A stretch of 6,570 nucleotides of DNA from Planctomycetota bacterium (GTDB taxonomy: Bacteria; Planctomycetota; PLA2; JAEUHO01), in contig JARGNS010000047.1 of the NCBI GenBank assembly GCA_029213105.1, forward strand, positions 6,613 to 13,182. The letters run 5' to 3'. The notes beneath the pieces were generated by a model. It worked only from the letters and a program-made list of their open reading frames with translations, ran no database searches and was not told where the DNA came from. Position numbers and translations under genes: made by a program. Shown piece after piece: positions 6,061 through 6,570 of the stretch. Every line of letters starts with the position of its first letter. Within the stretch, counting starts at the first letter, position 1.

Positions 6061-6570
6061 GGGACCTGCGACATCCGGCTCGAGCTGCCGCGGGCAGTCG
6101 GGCAGGCTGTCCAGCAGGTAGCGCCCGTACTGCCGGGACACGGCACGCGAATCGAGGATCGTCACGATCCCCGCGTCGCGGCTGTGACGGATCAGGCGGC
6201 CGAAGCCCTGCTTCAGGCGCAGGGCCGCCACGGGCAGGGACAGATCGCGGAAGGCGTCCCCGCCCGCGGCCACGAGCCGCTTGCTGCGCGCCACCTGCAG
6301 CGGATGGGTCGGCACCTCGAAGGGCAGGCGCGTGATGATCACGTGCCGCAGGGCATCACCAGGCACGTCCACGCCCTGCCAGAAGGACGCCACGCCGAAG
6401 AGCACGGCGTCGCCCTTGCGGAACTCGTCCAGCAGGGCAGGGCGCTCGAGCCCCTCCCCCTGCACCAGCACGCGCCGGCCATCGGCCTCCAACTCGGCGC
6501 GCAGGGCGTCGGCCGGGCGACGCATCGAGGCATTCGAGGTGAACAGCACCAGCACCCCGCCGTGGGTGCG
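6058..6570 (-). CDS. dinG: DinG/XPD-family ATP-dependent DNA helicase, C-terminal part
   Basis: Only the last 170 codons are present; the frame is open to the right edge. The GTG at 6555 is not the start, because the family motif GGVLVLFTSN begins upstream of it. Numbering from the edge, the second RecA-like domain shows motif IV (GGVLVLFTSN, 4-13), motif V (ASFWQGVDVPG, 61-71, then IITRLPFEVPTHP) and motif VI (QGFGRLIR, 121-128, then IVTILDSR). These are hallmarks of the superfamily 2 DinG/YoaA group, 5'-3' DNA helicases that unwind R-loops and repair intermediates. The N-terminal Walker motifs and the iron-sulfur cysteines or exonuclease domain are off the window, so DinG and YoaA cannot be told apart. 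The protein ends shortly after motif VI with a short Pro/Glu-rich tail. The gene converges on leucine dehydrogenase with a 47-base gap. Confidence 0.9.
   Translation of the reverse strand, partial: RTHGGVLVLFTSNASMRRPADALRAELEADGRRVLVQGEGLERPALLDEFRKGDAVLFGVASFWQGVDVPGDALRHVIITRLPFEVPTHPLQVARSKRLVAAGGDAFRDLSLPVAALRLKQGFGRLIRHSRDAGIVTILDSRAVSRQYGRYLLDSLPDCPRQLEPDVAGP

Noticed and set aside
1..6570. CRISPR array, tRNA, rRNA, mobile element or defence system
   Set aside because: No spaced repeat array, cloverleaf, transposase or toxin-antitoxin-like gene pair was seen. The DinG-like helicase is next to a metabolic gene and has no Cas partners, so a type IV CRISPR link is not supported.

Overview
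The window is uniformly GC-rich DNA with dense coding and strong G/C preference at third codon positions. It looks like an ordinary chromosomal segment of a free-living, high-GC, Gram-negative-type bacterium. A planctomycete or a myxobacterium-like lineage would fit: a zinc-finger-less topoisomerase I with a lysine-rich tail, secreted proteins of unknown family, and few SD-strong starts. No rRNA or other phylogenetic marker is present, so the phylum is a guess. I see no tRNA, insertion sequence, CRISPR array, phage gene or defence locus.

Layout. The left third (1-1907) is transcribed leftward. It holds two consecutive genes for exported proteins of unknown function. The upstream one (633-1907, 424 aa) is complete. 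The downstream one (1-636) starts at a GTG that overlaps the previous stop codon by four bases, and it runs off the left edge. The two proteins share several aligned motifs and appear to be tandem paralogues made from one transcript. A 184-base divergent control region (1908-2091) follows, with a perfect 7-bp dyad and repeated TTGGC half-sites. It separates this pair from rightward topA (2092-4842), which encodes DNA topoisomerase I with four C-terminal repeat modules and a histone-H1-like lysine tail.

After a 118-base gap comes a rightward leucine dehydrogenase gene (4961-6010). It converges on a leftward DinG-family DNA helicase gene (6058-6570), of which only the C-terminal 170 codons are present. 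The 47-base convergent gap is mostly a perfect 15-bp tandem duplication that also duplicates the helicase stop codon.

The genes do not form one pathway: DNA topology (topA), branched-chain amino acid metabolism (leucine dehydrogenase), DNA repair (helicase) and an unknown envelope or periplasmic function (the paralogue pair). I do not see a convincing undescribed multi-gene system. The most distinctive items are the paralogous secreted pair with its repeat-coded tail containing the next gene's ribosome binding site, the divergent operator-like dyad, and the stop-codon duplication.
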